From Xiphophorus maculatus (taxonomy: Eukaryota; Chordata; Actinopteri; Cyprinodontiformes; Poeciliidae): a stretch of DNA of 64,000 nucleotides. Below the pieces are notes generated by a model, which saw only the letters and a program-made list of their open reading frames with translations, ran no database searches and was not told the DNA's origin. The first letter of the stretch is position 1; every line of letters starts with the position of its first letter. Made by a program: the position numbers and the translations under genes. Of the stretch, positions 11,861 to 24,031 are shown piece by piece. Location: contig NC_036455.1 in the NCBI RefSeq assembly GCF_002775205.1, positions 3,324,501-3,388,500 of the forward strand. Direction: 5' to 3'.

Positions 11861-12300
11861 AATATGTGAGACAAATAGAGAGAGAGAAAAGCTGTCAGTG
11901 TGAGACAAGAGAGGCTGAGAGACAATGACAGACGTGGCCGGAGGAAAGGGAAAGGAGCGTTTGAGAAAGACAACCCCTGAGAGACGGCGCGCTGAACCCG
12001 CTGCCCCGTCTCACCCCGCCGCCTCCTCCCAGCCTGTGTGCTTTACCATGGTTACCAGACAGGGCTCCCAATGCAGCCAGTTAATGTGTTTTTCAGCAGC
12101 GAGTGCGAGCTGGGTACTAATGTGTCTCAGTCTGTCTCCTGCACAATCAATGTCAACCGTCCTGGGATGCACAAATACGCACGAGGCGCAGAGCCAGGGA
12201 GCGCCGAGACGCGCTGGCTGGGTGTCGGGCCGAGAGCCGCAGAGCCGACCTCGAGGTTCTGACGCAGGGCGTTTTCCACAGCGGCACATTGGGGACGTTG
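11860..12300. promoter_or_regulatory. CpG-rich island, candidate regulatory element or non-coding exon
   Basis: This roughly 440-bp block is the most CpG-dense part of the gene desert, and several frames stay open only because of base composition. It contains TTACCATGGTTACC (12043-12056), an RFX X-box-like palindrome, and mixed-composition sequence unlike the repeats around it. No protein family was recognised in any frame. It could be a promoter, an enhancer or a UTR exon. Confidence 0.35.
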
Positions 12301-12349
12301 TAGATGGAGGGAAAAGAGGAGGAAATGTATGTCAAGAAACTCCAAAATT

Positions 12350-13390
12350 ATGAGATTAAAAAGGTGAATATTTCTGAGTCTGAAAAGTCAAAAATGTTGC
12401 TGGAAAAAACACAGAGAGTTTGACATTAATCTATCAATTATTAATCTAAAAAAATCTTCTACAAAAAACTTGAACATTTTTGAGATTGAAAAATTGAAAA
12501 CTTTCAGATTTATCTCTGAATTTTTTTTTTTTAGGAAAAATTCTGAAATATTTGAAAATGCAGAAACTTTCTAGAAAAAACTTAGAAATTTTGAAAAGTT
12601 TGAAAAGTCAAAGATTTGTGAGAAAAAAAACTCAGAAATTTAATTTAATTAATTTACACACTTTTCTAGAAAAACAGGTCATTTCAGAATTTGAAAAGTT
12701 GAAAATGTTTAAAAAAAGCCAGACATTTTCCATAGAAAATATGGATATTTCTTAGTTTGAAAAAGTCAAAAATGTCACTAGAAAAAACACAGAAAGTTTG
12801 ACATTAATCTAAAAAAAATCCTAGAAAAAAATTTAAACATATTTGAGTTTGAAAAGTTGAAAATATTCCTAGAAAAATCTCTTGAGATTTGATTTTCAGA
12901 AGTCTAAAATTTGTGAGCAAAAAAAGATCAATCCCAGAAATTTTGAGATTAATCTAAAAAGATCTTCTACAAAAAACATGACAATTTCTGAGTTTAAAAA
13001 TTCAGAAATTCTTCAAACTCAGATTTTGAGTTTTCTCAAAAATTCTGAAAACAAATTTTTTCTGAATTTTTTTTTTTTTTTTAGAATTTTTAAAAGAAAA
13101 ATTCTGAAATTTCTGTGCTCCAATATTTGAAGATTTGCAAGAGAAAATGCAGAAACTTTCTAGATTTGTGAGAAAAAACTCAGAAATTTTTTCATTAATC
13201 TCCACACTTTTCTAGAAAAACAGGTCATTTCAGAGTTAGAAACGTTGAAAATGTTCTAGAAAAAATATGGACAGTTTCCCTAAAAAAAAAAAAGAATATT
13301 TCTCAGTTTGAAAAAGTCAAACATTTGCTAGAAAAAACTATAAAATTTTAAGATGAATCTCAGGAATATTGGAGTTTGAAGTCAGTCATT
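12350..13390. repeat. Degenerate AT-rich minisatellite with higher-order organisation
   Basis: The block is built from a diverged unit of about 40-60 bp: TTTGAAAAGT, AAAATGTT, CTAGAAAAAAC, CAGAAATTTTGAG, ATTAATCT. Larger blocks recur: ACACTTTTCTAGAAAAACAG at 12657 and 13203, and GAAAATGCAGAAACTTTCTA at 12555 and 13143, giving a long period of about 545-590 bp. The open frames of 67 and 82 residues inside it are by-products of the repeat. Confidence 0.8.
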
Positions 13391-15125
13391 TTCCGCTTGC
13401 ATTTATTTTAATAACTAAAATAAATGCAAATCATTCAGCTTTTATGCCTTGCAAAGACGTTCACAACCCTTGAACTTTGTCTCATTTTGTCTCATAACTG
13501 CCACAGACTAATGTGTAAGCTTATATGCTAAACCAACACAAAGTAATGTAAAATACCAAAGTGTATGGAAAAGGATGTGTGGTTTTCAACCATTTGAAAG
13601 AGTGAAAAGGTTAAAAAACTTGGTTTGTATCTGTAGTTTTAACTCCAGATGTTTTGTCTTCACTAACTAGATATTTATTTTCTTTAGCAGAAAGCAGAGA
13701 CTCTGTTGAATTGGATGTAACGCATCTTTTCACATCAATTTCAACATCTTCTGTTGCAGTATTAAAATCTCACACTGAAATAAAAAGTTGCATTAACCGT
13801 GTGTTTAACATCAAAATAAGGATATAAATATTTTAATTTCCCAAATTCCCTGACAGCAGAGTTATTGGTGTATCTACACAATAATTACTATAGAATAAAT
13901 GTAGCAAAGCTAATTTTTATTTCCACCTCACTGTTTGAAGCTGATGTCTGGAAATGTCAGTCAACGACTTAAAAAAACGTTAGATTTAATAAATTTAACC
14001 ACAACTAAATTAAGACAAAACTTTAAATTACATTTTATTTATGAGTGCATCTAAAACAGTGTTAAAAACTACATTAATCAAATGAGAAACAAATCAAAAG
14101 ATAACCAAACAGGTTTAAACTTACATAAAACGTAACAGAAAAAGTTAATGGAATAAAATAACATAAAAAGACATGAATTGTTGGAAATGGGAAATAAAAT
14201 GGAGCATTTATGTGCGTTTATTTTACTAAGTCAGGAATTTTCAGAGCAACAATAAAAAGGTTTTAATAAAGTGGAAGTGTGACAATTAATATATCAATAA
14301 CCAAAGTTTATCTCAAAACCTTCTGGAGAACATCAACTTATTTTCATTGTTTTACTATTTTACTCCAAAGCAAAAACAGCAAAAGGCTTTTCCCAAGCTG
14401 TGGCTTTACTAAAGATTAATAATAATATGAATGAATGAATGAATCCTGCGTGGCTGAAAACATCGGGGTCACAAACCTTGGCTGTCTTTTTATTGAAACG
14501 TGGAGCAACACAGCGCACAAAGCCAGCCAAAAGCTACTGTCCCCTTCAAAATAAAACGTCCTTCGTCTCAGGTTTCCATGATGACTGAAAACGTTTCCTA
14601 CAGATTCAGCATCTGACAGGCTGTCTGTCAACATTTAAAAAATATATTCTGAGAAAAAGGATTTAAAATGTTTAATTCTGCTGGAAGCAAATGCATGAAA
14701 CGTTGTTCCCAAGGACCTCACCTGTGACCTTTTACATCATCACAGGTTAAGGGTCTCAGGGACAATGAAGCACACCCGTGCGACCCACCAAATTCAAGTT
14801 TTAACATTTAACTTTCACACTTATGATGCTTTACATATTAATTGCATCCTGCAGGATGAGAAAAACATGGTCTAAAATAAGAAACAGTTCCTACGTCACA
14901 GAAGCTGGGTTGCCGTTTGTCATAGACGCTCTGCAGAACCTGGACCCGATCCCATCCTGCGGAGACAGACGCACTCAGTTAAAGTTCGGTTTGTTGCAGA
15001 AATATCAGTGCCAGTGGATCTACTCAAATGTTCTTCATTTTTAATCCCTTTTTATCATCTTTTTCAGTGGCATAGCCAACGCCTTTCATTCAGTGCAGGT
15101 CTGTGGGGTAAAACAGTCAAAGAAA
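13391..15125. other. AT-rich intergenic DNA, possible Tc1-like end fragment
   Basis: At about 13446-13500 the sequence (GCCTTGCAAAGACGTTCACA and following) resembles the terminal repeat of fish Tc1-like elements. The rest shows no gene or clear repeat. Confidence 0.35.
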
Positions 15126-15141
15126 GTGCCCCCTGCTGGCA
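15126..15141 (-). promoter_or_regulatory. Strong CTCF-like motif
   Basis: The minus strand reads TGCCAGCAGGGGGCAC, a near-perfect match to the vertebrate CTCF core. Binding is inferred. Confidence 0.45.
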
Positions 15142-16230
15142 GACACGTGTTTGAGCATTTGAGGTAAGCTGAAGATACGAATGGAGATCCGTAGTTTTTA
15201 TCTGCAAGTTGGAGGAATTAAAGAAAGTAAATTAAATCAAGATGAAATGTGTCTATTTTGTAAATATGATCACCTGTGCTTCATCAACAGCCAGACAGCG
15301 ATGCCTTCTTATATTCCTACAGGCCTTATGAGCTCATAGGATTATGTAATCACTCCCCCATGACAAAGATGTTCAGCCCTGAACATTTTCTGCAGACAAA
15401 ACACACGGCACACACATGGGGGGCTCAAATAACACTGGTCTGTCCAGAGGACACCTGTATCACGTCCTGAGCTCTGGACGTTTGTCTCTGGCCGGACGCA
15501 AAACATGCAGACAAACATGCGACTCGTCCGAAGGGACGTGTAGCGTTCGGTCTGTTATGAATTTACGCTGCGTCTCTTTGTTGTCTCTTTGTCTCTGCTG
15601 CACTGAGACGCCCTCCTCTGCCCCAGTTTTATGAGTTCCTCTGCTGTCCTCGCAGGCACAGGAGACAAAGACAGGAAGACGTCAGAGAAACATTCACACG
15701 TGGAAACGCTGAATCAGACAGAATGGACATGGAGACGGATGATGGAGACGGACGCGGTCAGTCGGACTGATCGTCTCAGTTTGTTAAGCGGCCCGATAAG
15801 TTATTCTGGACTCACCATTTGCTTTTGCCTGCTGTTCCTGACATGAAAACAGACAAAGACACACATTTACACTCAGGTCCGCACACAACACACTGTTACG
15901 ATCAGTTATTAATCCACGGGAGAAACAAGAAAAACGACATTTATCCATCTGTTAGGGAAGAAAGCGTTTCATAAAACCTATCCTGCCCCGTCTCCACAGT
16001 CTTCTCTGAGCGCAGTGCGCGGCGGCGAATGGGAAAAAAGCTTCTTTTTTTCCCCCTCTCACTAACCCTCTATCCCTCACTCTCCTCTCTTTTTCTTTTT
16101 TTGTCTCTTCTTCTATCCCTCTCTCTCAGCCGCTGTCCCTGGCTCTGGTGTGTGCCTGTCTCCCTCTGCCAAGTCACATCACTAATTCTCCAGGCGATTA
16201 GCGTCCGAACAGTCGATGCCTACGATGCAG

Positions 16231-16290
16231 GTACACACACACAAACACACGCGCACCTCTCCCCCCCCCCCCCCCACACACACACACACA
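16231..16290. repeat. CA microsatellite with a 15-base C run
   Basis: CA repeats flank an uninterrupted C tract at 16261-16275. Confidence 0.9.
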
Positions 16291-16640
16291 TGCAGACAGT
16301 TGCATTGATTCCATTATCTGGTGCTCTAACGGCACCCACACTTCCACCAACCCCCAACAACCATCACCCTCTCCTTTCATAAATCTGTGTCACCTGCATA
16401 CAACACACACAAACACATAGAGTTACTTATGCAAGCATGCAGCATCTCCAGCTATCGCTCTTTCTCCTTCCTTTACACCCTCCATCACCCTGTCCCCGCC
16501 TCCTTCTCCTCCATCTCGCTCACTCTCTGAACCCCCTTTTTACTTTTTTTCTCCAAGGCGTGACGTCCCGTCTCGCCAAGAGAAGAAGAAGAAGAAAAAA
16601 AGCGACATTCACATGACGGCATGTGTCTCTGTGTGTTCTT

Positions 16641-16686
16641 GTGTGGGTGTGTGTGTGTGTGTGTGCGTGTGTGTGTGTGTGTGTGT
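16641..16686. repeat. GT microsatellite
   Basis: About 23 GT units with single interruptions (GGGT, GC). A shorter GT run follows at 16775-16791. Confidence 0.9.
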
Positions 16687-17423
16687 CTTTGGGCGATACG
16701 ATGCTCCTGCATCTGGAGGAGAGTTTGTCAGGAAGGGGGATTGCATGCTGGTTCCTGCATCTCAAAGGGAGCGGAGTGTGTGTGTGTGTGTGAAAGAGGC
16801 AGCAGAGAGACACGAAAAGCTGTGTGAGGATGAAAGCCAAAGGTGATTAACCTCCTGGCCGTTTCTGACCACAGCAGCACAAACAGTCTGCAGTTTATGT
16901 CAGCACACAACACATCCACTGCGCTTTAATTATCAGAAAATATGCCAAATTCCTCAGCTGAAAGTCCAAGCTTAAAATAAAATAAGAGTGAATATAATGG
17001 AGGGTAATATAAATACACAATTTACATCAAATTAATCCGGCTGACTGTTCACCAACAGCAGGTGTAAAGTGGGTCTGATGTGAAGGCTGAATTTCCCCTG
17101 GAGTTGGAAACCTGCCGGGGAGTTGCTTCTTTGTGCAGTGCTCAGCAGAGATCGCTGATATGTGCTTTTTTCCCTTTTTTTTTCATCCCTTCCTCGCTGG
17201 AGCGCTGCAACGCAATGCGGATACTGGGTGTCTGAGCCACTAGCCAGACACACTGGGGGACAGGGGAGGGGAAGGAGGCGGAGGCAGGGAGGCAAGTTCA
17301 GCCTCGTGCTTCAGGAGACACTGACACTAATGTCTGCTCGTTTAATCAGACATTTGTTTCATTCTTTTAGGTTTTCTGACTCAAAACACATCTCTAAGGT
17401 TTCGCTTAGAGTTGAGAAGAAGG

Positions 17424-17820
17424 CCTGATGCAATAAATCAATCGCATGATAAATTAAAACAAGTTCAATCATTTCCAATTGCAAGATTTATTGTTTTTTT
17501 TCTCTCTTCCTACCAAAAACTGGATGAGAAAAGTCTTCAGTCTGGTTCTTAGGTCTCAACCAGATCTTTTTTTGAAAGACAATTTTGTTACAGATTTCAT
17601 TTTAAATTTTATTTATTTATTCTGTTATTGTATTTGTTTAATTTAGATATTTAAAATATCTTTCAGTTCCAGAGTTAAATGTTCATTAGAATTGATTGTT
17701 TATTGATCTTTGAGAATGAGTTCTTGCCGTTACCATAATGTAACAATATTACAATATTATAATTTATTGCAATAAATTCTTGAACGATTCATCGTTTAGC
17801 AGAATTTGCTAATGTGACAG
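17424..17820. repeat. Diverged copy of the hAT-like element at 4293
   Basis: It shares CAATAAATCAATCGCATGAT near the left end, TTTATTGATCTTTGAGAATG in the middle (also seen near 59230) and TTTAGCAGAATTTGCTAATG at the right. No ORF. Confidence 0.55.
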
Positions 17821-17829
17821 AGATACTGA

Positions 17830-19330
17830 GCAAAAAATAAAAAGTAGTTTCAATCAAAAGAGCAGAAATGAAACGACCTGTTGGAAAAACTTATAATTTT
17901 TAAGAGATATCTACTGCAGGAATTTAAAAAACAGAAGCACCACTTCACTTCTATTTTTAGGTTTTGAAAAAGAAAAAGAAGCAAGTAGTGAATGAATATC
18001 TAAAAACGTTGTTATTACTTTCAGTCTAATTCTGTTGTGAAAATTCAGACAAAATGTAAGATCACCTCTTGGAGTGGCGTTAATGAAACGAAGCCGTTAT
18101 TGACAGATGGCTCTTCATCCCGTTAGACTGCACCAAATAACTCATCAAAGACACTTCAGGGCGAGGTGTCTGTACTGAAAACTGGATTATCGCGATCTCG
18201 AAAGCTAATCAAACCTAATCTAGATTTATTAGATTTACAGTCAGAGCTCAAACTGTTTCGTTGTTTGTGTTTGTGCAAATATAATTACTGACTTGAAAGC
18301 GAATTAGAATAATTTGAAACCTAATAATAGCTGCGATGTGTGTGGCGCAGACTGTCAGTTCGTCTGTTTCACTGTTTGCATAACAGATATGCTCCTTTTC
18401 TGTATAAAGACGTCAGAAAACAAATTTACAGTAGATTTAGTTTAAATTTAACCCAAGAATTACTTTAATATATGCTTATTGAGACAGATTTCTCTTTGGG
18501 TTCAACAAAAAGTCTTTTATTTTATAACTTTCTGCCCTTTTTCTCTCTCCGTTCTCTATACTTACCATATCAAAAGGAGGGTAGACTGAAGGCGTCCATC
18601 TGAAGTCTGGGTGACTCCGCAGGGAAAGCTAGAAGGTTGTACAGTTATCTCCAGGCTGTTTATTATGCGAAACCATACAACCAACTACCTCACACTGCAG
18701 AGCACCGGAGCAGGGTCAGCGCTGGAGTCTGCCGGCTCTCCATCTTCTTCTTCTCCTCCAAATTCTCTCTATCGTCTTATCAATCGTTATATTTTTTAAT
18801 CTGTTTTCTAGAAAATGTAAAATGTCAAGCTTCCTAGTGATTTGCATCGATTCTAGAAGTTTAACAATGTGAGAAAGGACAAAAAGAAACATCCTGCACT
18901 GTGGTTTTCTGTGGACTTGTCTCCCTCTTGTGGGAGGACGCAGAACAAAGACACCCCCTTCCCCCTCCAGAGGCCGCAGCAGACCTTCGCTGTCTGGAAT
19001 ACAAAGACAAGCACTTAACCTGCAGTTGCATACTGTAGGCGTCTGCATGACCTACTTCTGCAAGTGGAGAGGCTGGAATCTTCCTTATCCTCAAAGATTT
19101 GATTCAGCTCTGTGCTCAGCTTTGTTTCGCTGCCTCTCAGAGGTTCAACTCTTAACTGTGACCTTTTATTGTTTTTGATCAGGTTGGACTTCTACTTAAA
19201 TAGCATTGCTGCTGCAGTTTCTCTGATGCATTTTAAATAGAAACTCTTAAACCGTTTTCTTCTCAAAACGGGTGGCACAAGTGCTCATGTCTGTATTTTG
19301 TGACAATCTCAAACTGCAACGTCTTTTAGT
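17830..19330. other. AT-rich intergenic DNA
   Basis: No coding exon or clear repeat. A CTCF-like motif is annotated at 18920-18933. Confidence 0.4.
18920..18933 (-). promoter_or_regulatory. CTCF-like motif
   Basis: The minus strand reads CCACAAGAGGGAGA, close to the CTCF core. Confidence 0.3.
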
Positions 19331-20460
19331 CAGAGGTGGGTAGAGTACCCAAAAAAAGTACTGAAGTAATAATAGCACTACTTCAACATAAATAATAGCA
19401 CTATTTCAACATATTTTTACTCAGGTAAAAGTAAAAAGTAGCCTTCTAAGGAATTACTCCAGTAAGAGTAAAAATAAGGCTCAATAAAATGGCTGAAAAA
19501 CTTATCACGATTATTGATTCCCTTTTTGTTTTAAATATCTGAAATCCTGCCAATTCACAGTCTTTACTCCATGGTGTGTGTGTGTGTGTTTTTTAAAGCA
19601 GTTATGAGGCACAGTGGGCAAATTTTTTTAAAGTGCTGTTGCATCAGTTAGTCGACAGGTTGTTGCTAGGTAACCACAGAATGAGTGAGTTGCTAGGAAA
19701 CCAAAGAGTGAGTGAGTCAGTTGATTCCACCAGCTTTGCTTAGCTGGCTGTGAGAAATTGAGCAGCTAAAGTCTCTTCTGCCTACATCCCCCAGAATGCT
19801 GTGCGGTTCTGAGTCGGAGTTTAATGAATATTCTATCAGATGTATTATCTACTGACATTGATCATATGCCTGTTGCAAAATATTTTGTTGTTGATTTATT
19901 GCTCAGCCCTAAGTAAAAAAAAAATCTGGCTAAAAGGCTTTTCAAGTACAGAGTTACTGATCTGAACATCTGATATAATATTTATAAATGATGCCATCAG
20001 ACAGACAAAATGTTATGTCAAATTCTAGTATTTTAAAGACCAAAACTTAAAAAATAAATTCAAATAGATTACATGATTACAAAATAACTGATCCAGGCAG
20101 CACTTTTCCAAATCATAAGAAATAAACAGTGAACCTAATACTTACAGTCAGTAATGCAAATATGTATGTTAAAACAGAGTAAAGTATGTCTAGTGCCAAA
20201 AGGAACAGCTGGTGGAAATTGTTTAAAACAAAGCTTGGCACAAACAAGAAGTCTCACTTTAGATTAAACTGTAGGTGTGTCTGTATTTCATGCATTTTTT
20301 CTTTATTGGTGAAGCAATCTCACTAATAAGAAAAAGCTATTAAAGTATCCAGACATTTTACTCATTAACTCGTTATAAAAATGACTACTGAGGTAAAAGT
20401 AAAAAGTACAGTGTAGTAAAACAATTTTTCTCCAAAAAGGTTACATCTACTCATGTAGAT
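19331..20460. mobile_element. Composite repeat with AGTAAAAGTA-type ends
   Basis: The left end (GAGGTGGGTAGAGTAC, then TACTCAGGTAAAAGTAAAAA) and the right end (TGAGGTAAAAGTAAAAAGTA) are those of a common fish DNA-transposon-like repeat. Inside it lies a second repeat (19478-19790) that recurs at 62306-62625. Confidence 0.5.
19478..19790 (+). repeat. Dispersed repeat carrying paired RFX X-box-like motifs, copy 1
   Basis: It shares ATGGCTGAAAAAC at the left, GAGGCACAGTGGGCAAA in the middle and GAGTGAGTCAGTTG at the right with the copy at 62306-62625. GTTGCTAGGTAAC (19672-19684) and GTTGCTAGGAAAC (19699-19711) fit the RFX X-box pattern. Confidence 0.6.
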
Positions 20461-20664
20461 GAAACTTGTTGCTACAAACATTTGATTTTAGTGGGATTTT
20501 ATGTGCCATCATTGTTTAGTGGGATGAAAATTTTGATTTTACAAGTTAAAATATGAAAAGTGTTGCATTGTATTTTGCACCTTTGGGTATTCTGAGTAAT
20601 GTTTCTGCCAGCTTTGCAGCCCTAAAGTCCATCCATTGATTTAGCCCATTCTACCACAGCGCTG

Positions 20665-20909
20665 CACTGCAAAAATTCTAAATCTTACCAAGAACGTTTG
20701 GTCTAGTTTCTACTGCAAATATCTTAGTACACTTACAATAAGACAAAACTAACTTACAAGTGACTTTTCAATCAATATTAAGAAATTATTGACTTAAGAC
20801 TAGCTCCAGTATTATGCTGAAGTTACTTGTTTGTTAGTTTTCTCTTATTTAAAGTGCATTAAGATATTTACACTAGAAACTAGACTAAGGATTTTGCATT
20901 TTTTCAGTG
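20665..20909. mobile_element. Foldback MITE, copy 2
   Basis: The left end CACTGCAAAAA pairs with the right end TTTTTTCAGTG. Long inverted arms include AGTTTCTACTGCAAATATCT and AGATATTTACACTAGAAACT. There is no ORF. Copies 1 and 3 are at 5283-5567 and 49933-50339. Confidence 0.75.
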
Positions 20910-21718
20910 CAGAGCTTATTATTGTTGTCCTTCTATAAGGTAAGTATCTCCCTCTGTCTCAAGTGTTTGGGCATCCCTGCAGCATGATGCTGCCACCACC
21001 GTGGTTTCTATTCTCCAAATGTTTCCCAAACACAAAGCTGAAGTTCTGATCATGGTAAAGAGATGTTTCACTGTGTTTTTTTTGGATCTGAACTAACTTA
21101 GATCAGTTCTCTTCTACAGCATAAGCCGTATGAGCCTTAAAGCACATACAGTTATAACTAATGCCTTTTTAAAACTTGAAAAAGGTTGTTTCAAAGTTTT
21201 ATATGGCATGTGAACCACATTTGATACTTTTCGGCTAGTCATCCACAGGTTTAGTTTAAAATGGACAAAGTTTTCGGTTTTCAAATGAGCAGGAACAAAT
21301 GTGTAATCAAACTGTAACATGACAAATCATTGATGCAGGATGTTATTTAAAATGACAGGAAACTCAAATATTGTTCTGTTTGCAATTTTCTTTTCCCAAA
21401 CTTATCCAGGCAAATTCCATATTTTCCGACTTTTTGAGAGTGTGTAGCAACCCTGTACATGGCAAACTGCAAACTGCATTTATTTTCCAAGTCTCTTTCA
21501 ACAATTTCTTCCGTGAACTCCAGATTTGTGCAAGACTGGTAGATGTCCTGTTGACCTTTTCTCCTATCTCAGATGTGGATCTCTGCAGCTGCTCCAGAGT
21601 TACCATAGGATCTATGCTGCTTAAATAATTAATCTCATGTGAGAACTGAGATTAAGCTGCACACAGGTTACTCTGTTTAGTAATTAGATGACATCTGAAG
21701 GAACTAGTTACACTAGAC

Positions 21719-21944
21719 CAGGAGTCTCAAACTCCAGTCCTCAAGGGCCGCAGTCCTGCAACTTTTAGATGTGCCTCTACTGCACCACACCTGAATAGAA
21801 TAATTAGGTCATTAGCAAGGCTCTGGAGAACTGATCTACACAAGGAGGAGGTAATTAAGCCATTTCATTCCAGCGTTTTGTACCTGTGGCCCATCTAAAA
21901 TCTGTAGGACGGCGGCTCTCGAGGACTGGAGTTTGAGACCCCTG
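21719..21944. mobile_element. hAT MITE with perfect 8-bp target-site duplication, copy 1
   Basis: The 226-bp element has inverted ends CAGGAGTCTCAAACTCCAGT and ACTGGAGTTTGAGACCCCTG. It is flanked by exact CACTAGAC duplications at 21711-21718 and 21945-21952. The same family occurs at 51315-51537, with the internal part in the opposite orientation. Confidence 0.9.
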
Positions 21945-22413
21945 CACTAGACTTTATAAAGAGATATCAAGGCTAGGCAAAAATTAATGGAATACTTTTC
22001 TAATTTCATATATGCCACTTAGTGAAGGTCTATCACAGAAAATCCCAATAAAATTCACTGAAGCTACCCTGATAAATAAGATGAAAGAAACTTGTTGGAT
22101 GTTTGAAAATGTGATTTATTTCTGTTGTACCTGCCTGAGAGCTTTTTTATTTCCTTTTTGTTTTGTTGGACTGTTCGGTCATTCGATGCTAAATCTCCTA
22201 AATCTTATTCAAATTTGAAAGAGTAATTAAAATCCATGCAATCTTGGACTATATAAGTTCGCCTCTACTATTATTAAGAGCATAACATATATTTGAATGG
22301 TTCTTCTGAAAGTCCAGAATAAAAATTATGTTTAAAACATTCACAGAAGCTTGTGGTTGTGATAAGAAAAAATATGAAAAAGTTTAAGGTATGTGAATAC
22401 AAGCACTGTATTA

Positions 22414-23640
22414 GAGAGATTACTCATCCATTTTGAAGTTGCTATTATTGTATAAAAATGTGACTACTAAATGAAAAGAAACATGTTTTATGCAGCAGCC
22501 CTGAAACAATTCAGCAGCAAAACTCTGAATATTATCAAAGGTCACCTAATGCAAAATGCCACCTGTAGAAATTACAGCTATCAGCTAAACACCACAGACA
22601 ATGTGAGTACATCAGATGATGACTGAGTATATTCCACACTTAGGGTTTTACGTTTCCAGCTTGTTAAATTAGATCAATTTGGCAAACTGAGGTTGTATCT
22701 ATGCATCTATACTTTCATCAGATTCCCTGCATGGTGTCATGATGACAACGCCTCGCAGTGAAAGGAGGCTGCTGGTGTGTGCTGTTAAACAAGCTATTTT
22801 CAGAGTCCTGCTAAAATTGCCTTGTTCTACATTAGTTTTCAACGTATCAAATAGAATTTAATGACCAAGTAATTGGATGACAGCTTGGAGTAACGGCACC
22901 ATATAGTCAATCTCTCTTATTATGTTCCATAAATAATGGGGTTCACCCACACATTCGACATTTCGCTGAGGTGATCTCCAGCGAAAGCAGCAAATTGGCT
23001 GTTATTAGCCGTCAATGGATGTGTTTTGACACTGCTGCTGTGTGCCTCAAGGACTCATGGATTATTTGATGGCTGCTGCACAGCTGAGCTGCAAGGCCTT
23101 CTATTCAGCTTGGTCAATGCACCAAAATACAACTGCAGATGTAGAAGTGGAAGCAGCTTATTGCTGATTCCACATAAGGTAACTCACTCTATTAGCTGAC
23201 ATGGTTATATGTGCTCGTCACTTTGAATTACACAACACAGCCGGATGCAGTAGCAGTAACTGACTCTGATTGGTTTATTTAAAAATATTTTGTGATAAAT
23301 CAGATAAATGTGACAACATAAGGCAACACCATTTGAATTGGTTTGAGAGTTTCACATATCTGACAAACATTTTTTTTGGCTACCTTTCGAACAAAAACCC
23401 CACCTTTCCACTCCCTCCTGCTATTGTAAAAGCCCGCCTCCGCCCGCCCTTCACTGCCTCTCTTTGACTCTCCTCTCTGCCCTCTACGAGTCTCTGATTC
23501 GTCCTTCATCACCGCACACTCAAAGTTCCCGAATCTTTTGAAACTTTTTTCTTTTTTTTCTGACAAGCACTACTTGAATCTCCTCCCTTTATCCTCTTAA
23601 TTCCTCTTCTACCCATTTAAACCTCTCACACCGACTCATT
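22414..23640. other. Repeat-poor mixed-composition stretch, candidate conserved non-coding DNA
   Basis: About 22540-23260 has balanced composition, few homopolymers and no transposon motif, unlike the desert around it. No frame is open long enough for a recognisable exon. From 23390 to 23620 it becomes pyrimidine-rich. A regulatory role is inferred from composition only. Confidence 0.3.
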
Positions 23641-24031
23641 CGCAGTCCGGTCACGCATGCATGCGGCATGGTTGTGCCAACGCCAGCTCTGTGCCAATGT
23701 CCCCGGGCATGTCTAAACAGAAACCTGGGTGGCCCCGGGGTCCAAAACCCAGCGGCTCCCATGTCAAATAAGGAGTTTTTTGCTTATGCTTTAGAAACCA
23801 AAAAAAGACAATTCTATTGAATTAAAGCATTAATCGTCAGTATATGGGTTGGAGTATGTAAGTGTAATACAATAGTCCTGTAAAAGGTTTTTATGATAGA
23901 AAATTTAAGTTAAAATCTTTGAAAATAAATTTAAATTACATGTCAGCCTGTTATTGTAATTTCATGTATTCACAGAATTTAAGTATTCAATTACGAAACT
24001 ACAGACCTGCTGAGGTAAATTACAGACTGTT

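Larger units (their letters stand above)
15142..16920. other. GC-richer, pyrimidine-skewed non-coding block with microsatellites
   Basis: Composition rises above the surrounding desert from about 15400. Pyrimidine-rich tracts (16040-16160, 16440-16560) and CA/GT repeats produce long frames with low-complexity translations. No domain was recognised. It could include UTR exons or regulatory DNA of an unidentified gene. Confidence 0.35.
20461..22413 (-). mobile_element. Degraded Tc1-like transposon with nested insertions
   Basis: Minus-strand residues from 21606 read VTLEQLQRSTSEIGEKV, matching the DNA-binding region of fish Tc1-like transposases. At 20978-21005 the minus strand encodes VVAASCC, a degraded form of the GGSIMLWG block. 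The 22340-22413 segment matches a Tc1-like terminal repeat (GTGGTTGTGA to CAAGCACTGTA). Frames are broken throughout. Two MITEs are inserted (20665-20909, 21719-21944). Confidence 0.6.

Noticed and set aside
12552-13130. Lys/Phe-rich frames inside the minisatellite
   Set aside because: They arise from the repeat unit and are not gene-like.
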